From NCBI GenBank assembly GCA_900104855.1, contig FNSS01000001.1, positions 3,224,001 to 3,288,000 on the forward strand: DNA of 64,000 nt. Direction: 5' to 3'. The DNA is from Rhizobiales bacterium GAS188 (GTDB lineage: Bacteria > Pseudomonadota > Alphaproteobacteria > Rhizobiales > Beijerinckiaceae). This document shows, piece after piece, positions 62,494-64,000 of the stretch (positions within the stretch are counted from its first letter, which is position 1; each line of letters starts with the position of its first letter). Under the pieces are notes generated by a model. It was not told where the DNA came from. It saw only the letters and a list, made by a program, of their open reading frames with translations, and searched no databases. The position numbers were made by a program, and so were the translations under genes.

Positions 62494-64000
62494 ATGGCGA
62501 ACATTCTCATTACGAGCGCACTTCCCTACATCAACGGCGTCAAGCATCTCGGCAATCTCGCTGGCTCGCTGCTGCCGGCCGATATCCAGGCGCGGCATCG
62601 CCGCCAGATCGGCGACGCGGTGCTGTTCATCTGCGCCACCGACGAGCACGGCACGCCGGCAGAGCTCGCGGCCGCCGAGGCCGGGCTCGATGTTGCGATC
62701 TATTGCGCCCGCCAGCACGAGGTCCAGGCCGATATCTATCGCAGGTTCCATCTCTCCTTCGATCATTTCGGCCGCACCTCGTCGGCGCGCAACCACGCGC
62801 TGACGCAGCATCTCTTCGAGCGACTCGAGGCTGAAGGTTTTGTCGAGGAGCGGGTCATCGAGCAGGTCTATTCGCAAGCCGATGAGCGCTTCCTGCCGGA
62901 TCGCTACATCATCGGCACCTGCCCGCATTGCGGTTTCGCGGGCGCTCGCGGCGATCAATGCGAGAGCTGCACGCGCCCGCTCGATCCGGTCGACCTTATC
63001 GAACCGCGTTCGGCGCTGTCGGGCAGCACAGATCTGACGATCCGCGAGAGCCGGCATCTCTTCTTGCGGCAATCGGCTTTGGTCGAAGAGCTGGATCGCT
63101 GGATCGCGAGCCGCAGCGGTTGGCCGCCGCTCGTCACCTCGATCGCGCGCAAATGGCTCACCGAGGGGCTGAAGGATCGCTGCATCACCCGCGACCTCGC
63201 CTGGGGCGTGAAGGTCCCAAGGCCAGGCTTCGACCACAAGGTCTTCTATGTCTGGTTCGATGCGCCGATCGGCTATATCGCGGCGACCCAGGAATGGGCA
63301 GATGCCGATCCCGCCAATCGCGACTGGCGATCCTGGTGGTGGGAGGCGCAAGACGTCACCTATCTGCAATTCCTCGGCAAGGACAATGTGCCGTTCCACG
63401 CGGTGAGCTTCCCCTGCACGCTGATCGGCTCACGCGAGCCCTGGACCAGGGTCGACATCATCAAAGGCGTGAACTGGCTCACTTATGAGGGCGGCAAGTT
63501 CTCGACCAGCGGCCGGCGCGGCGTGTTCCTGGACCAGGCGCTGGAGCTGTTGCCGGCGGATCGCTGGCGCTGGTGGCTCGCGGCCAACGCGCCCGAAGGA
63601 AATGACGCGGATTTCTCGTTTCGAGCCTTCGCCGTGCAGGTCAATCACGACCTCGCCGACAGCTTCGGCAACCTCGTCAATCGGGTCCTGCGTTTTGTCG
63701 AGACGCGCCATGCCGGCCTGGTGCCGCAAGGCGGCGTTGCGGGCGAGGCCGAAGAGCGTCTCGCGGCCGAGCTCGACCGGCATCTCGTGGCGCTGCTTAA
63801 GCATCATGGAGCTTGCGCGCTGCGCAAGGCGACCCAGGAGGTCGCTGCCGTCTGGCGCCTCGCCAATGCTTATCTCGCAGCCGAGGCGCCCTGGACGCTC
63901 ATCGACCGGGATCCGGAGCGCGCCGCCCTGGTGATCCGCACCAGCGTCAACCTCGTCGATATTGCGGCGAGGCTCGCCTGGCCCTTCATCCCGGCCGCCG
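62494..64000 (+). CDS. metG: methionyl-tRNA synthetase, divergent second type, 3' end outside window
   Basis: The first 502 codons of a class I methionyl-tRNA synthetase, cut by the window edge. The N-terminus reads [20 protein letters not shown], with HLGN in place of HIGH; a zinc knob has [17 protein letters not shown] near residues 148-164; the KMSKS loop is replaced by [11 protein letters not shown] near residue 335. This differs from the more common rhizobial form and looks like a second synthetase type. The ATG at 62494 has GGGAGG 6 bases upstream. No methionine-sensing riboswitch was found in the leader. Confidence 0.93.
   Translation, partial: MANILITSALPYINGVKHLGNLAGSLLPADIQARHRRQIGDAVLFICATDEHGTPAELAAAEAGLDVAIYCARQHEVQADIYRRFHLSFDHFGRTSSARNHALTQHLFERLEAEGFVEERVIEQVYSQADERFLPDRYIIGTCPHCGFAGARGDQCESCTRPLDPVDLIEPRSALSGSTDLTIRESRHLFLRQSALVEELDRWIASRSGWPPLVTSIARKWLTEGLKDRCITRDLAWGVKVPRPGFDHKVFYVWFDAPIGYIAATQEWADADPANRDWRSWWWEAQDVTYLQFLGKDNVPFHAVSFPCTLIGSREPWTRVDIIKGVNWLTYEGGKFSTSGRRGVFLDQALELLPADRWRWWLAANAPEGNDADFSFRAFAVQVNHDLADSFGNLVNRVLRFVETRHAGLVPQGGVAGEAEERLAAELDRHLVALLKHHGACALRKATQEVAAVWRLANAYLAAEAPWTLIDRDPERAALVIRTSVNLVDIAARLAWPFIPAA

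Overview
The window is GC-rich DNA with tightly packed genes, many joined by ATGA or TTGA stop/start overlaps. The gene content (an aerobic CobG/CobN cobalamin pathway, a DUF1013 protein, a CpsG-free set of LacI/ABC sugar genes, many small intergenic palindromic elements) fits a soil or plant-associated alphaproteobacterium, most likely in the Hyphomicrobiales (Rhizobiales). That placement is inferred from gene content; no rRNA or other marker is present.

Layout. 1-3537: end of an RND efflux adaptor and its permease. 3709-19255 (minus strand): a carbohydrate-use region made of a LacI regulator, a Gfo/Idh/MocA dehydrogenase, a family I CoA-transferase, a binding-protein ABC importer (binding protein, two permeases, ATPase), two coupled GMC oxidoreductases, a ROK sugar kinase, a CsaA-like protein, a sugar-acid dehydratase resembling L-arabinonate dehydratase, and two tiny membrane proteins. 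Palindromic sites of the GGAAC(C)GTTCC type lie upstream of the regulator and upstream of the binding protein, which suggests one LacI regulon.

19433-34899: an aerobic cobalamin (B12) corrin-ring cluster, mostly on the minus strand. A promoter and a cobalamin riboswitch precede a DUF1636 gene, cobW, cobN, cobG, cobH, cobI and cobJ, followed by cobL, cobE and cobM, then cobA and cobB. Two pathway genes, cobK and cbiD, are flipped to the plus strand inside this run and overlap their convergent neighbours. A palindromic element sits in frame inside cobG.

34989-44464: mixed housekeeping genes: DUF427, DUF1013 (TrcR-like), a Na+/H+ antiporter with a cyclic-nucleotide-binding domain, a J-domain-like protein, malic enzyme, a SRAP/HMCES DNA-protein crosslink protein and CorA. 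44515-48871: an acyl-CoA degradation operon (acyl-CoA dehydrogenase, SDR, enoyl-CoA hydratase, then another SDR). 49018-52213: threonylcarbamoyl-AMP synthase, a polytopic membrane protein and a LutA-like iron-sulfur protein.

52464-61422 (plus strand): the most unusual part. A two-component system (PmrA/QseB-type regulator and kinase) is followed by a compact fused SecD-SecF paralogue, two small exported proteins, an ABC protein with two fused ATPase domains and a double-length FtsX-type permease. This looks like a regulated cell-envelope module. The SecDF paralogue has Asn where the SecF half normally has the Asp of the proton path, and the kinase has an expanded hexapeptide repeat in its ATP lid. 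61423-64000: an AT-rich island, a small ORF, a palindromic repeat and the start of a divergent methionyl-tRNA synthetase.

Six copies of one composite palindromic element (family A), two of a second (family B) and one of a third (family C) lie mostly between genes. No rRNA, tRNA, CRISPR array, transposase or integrase was seen.
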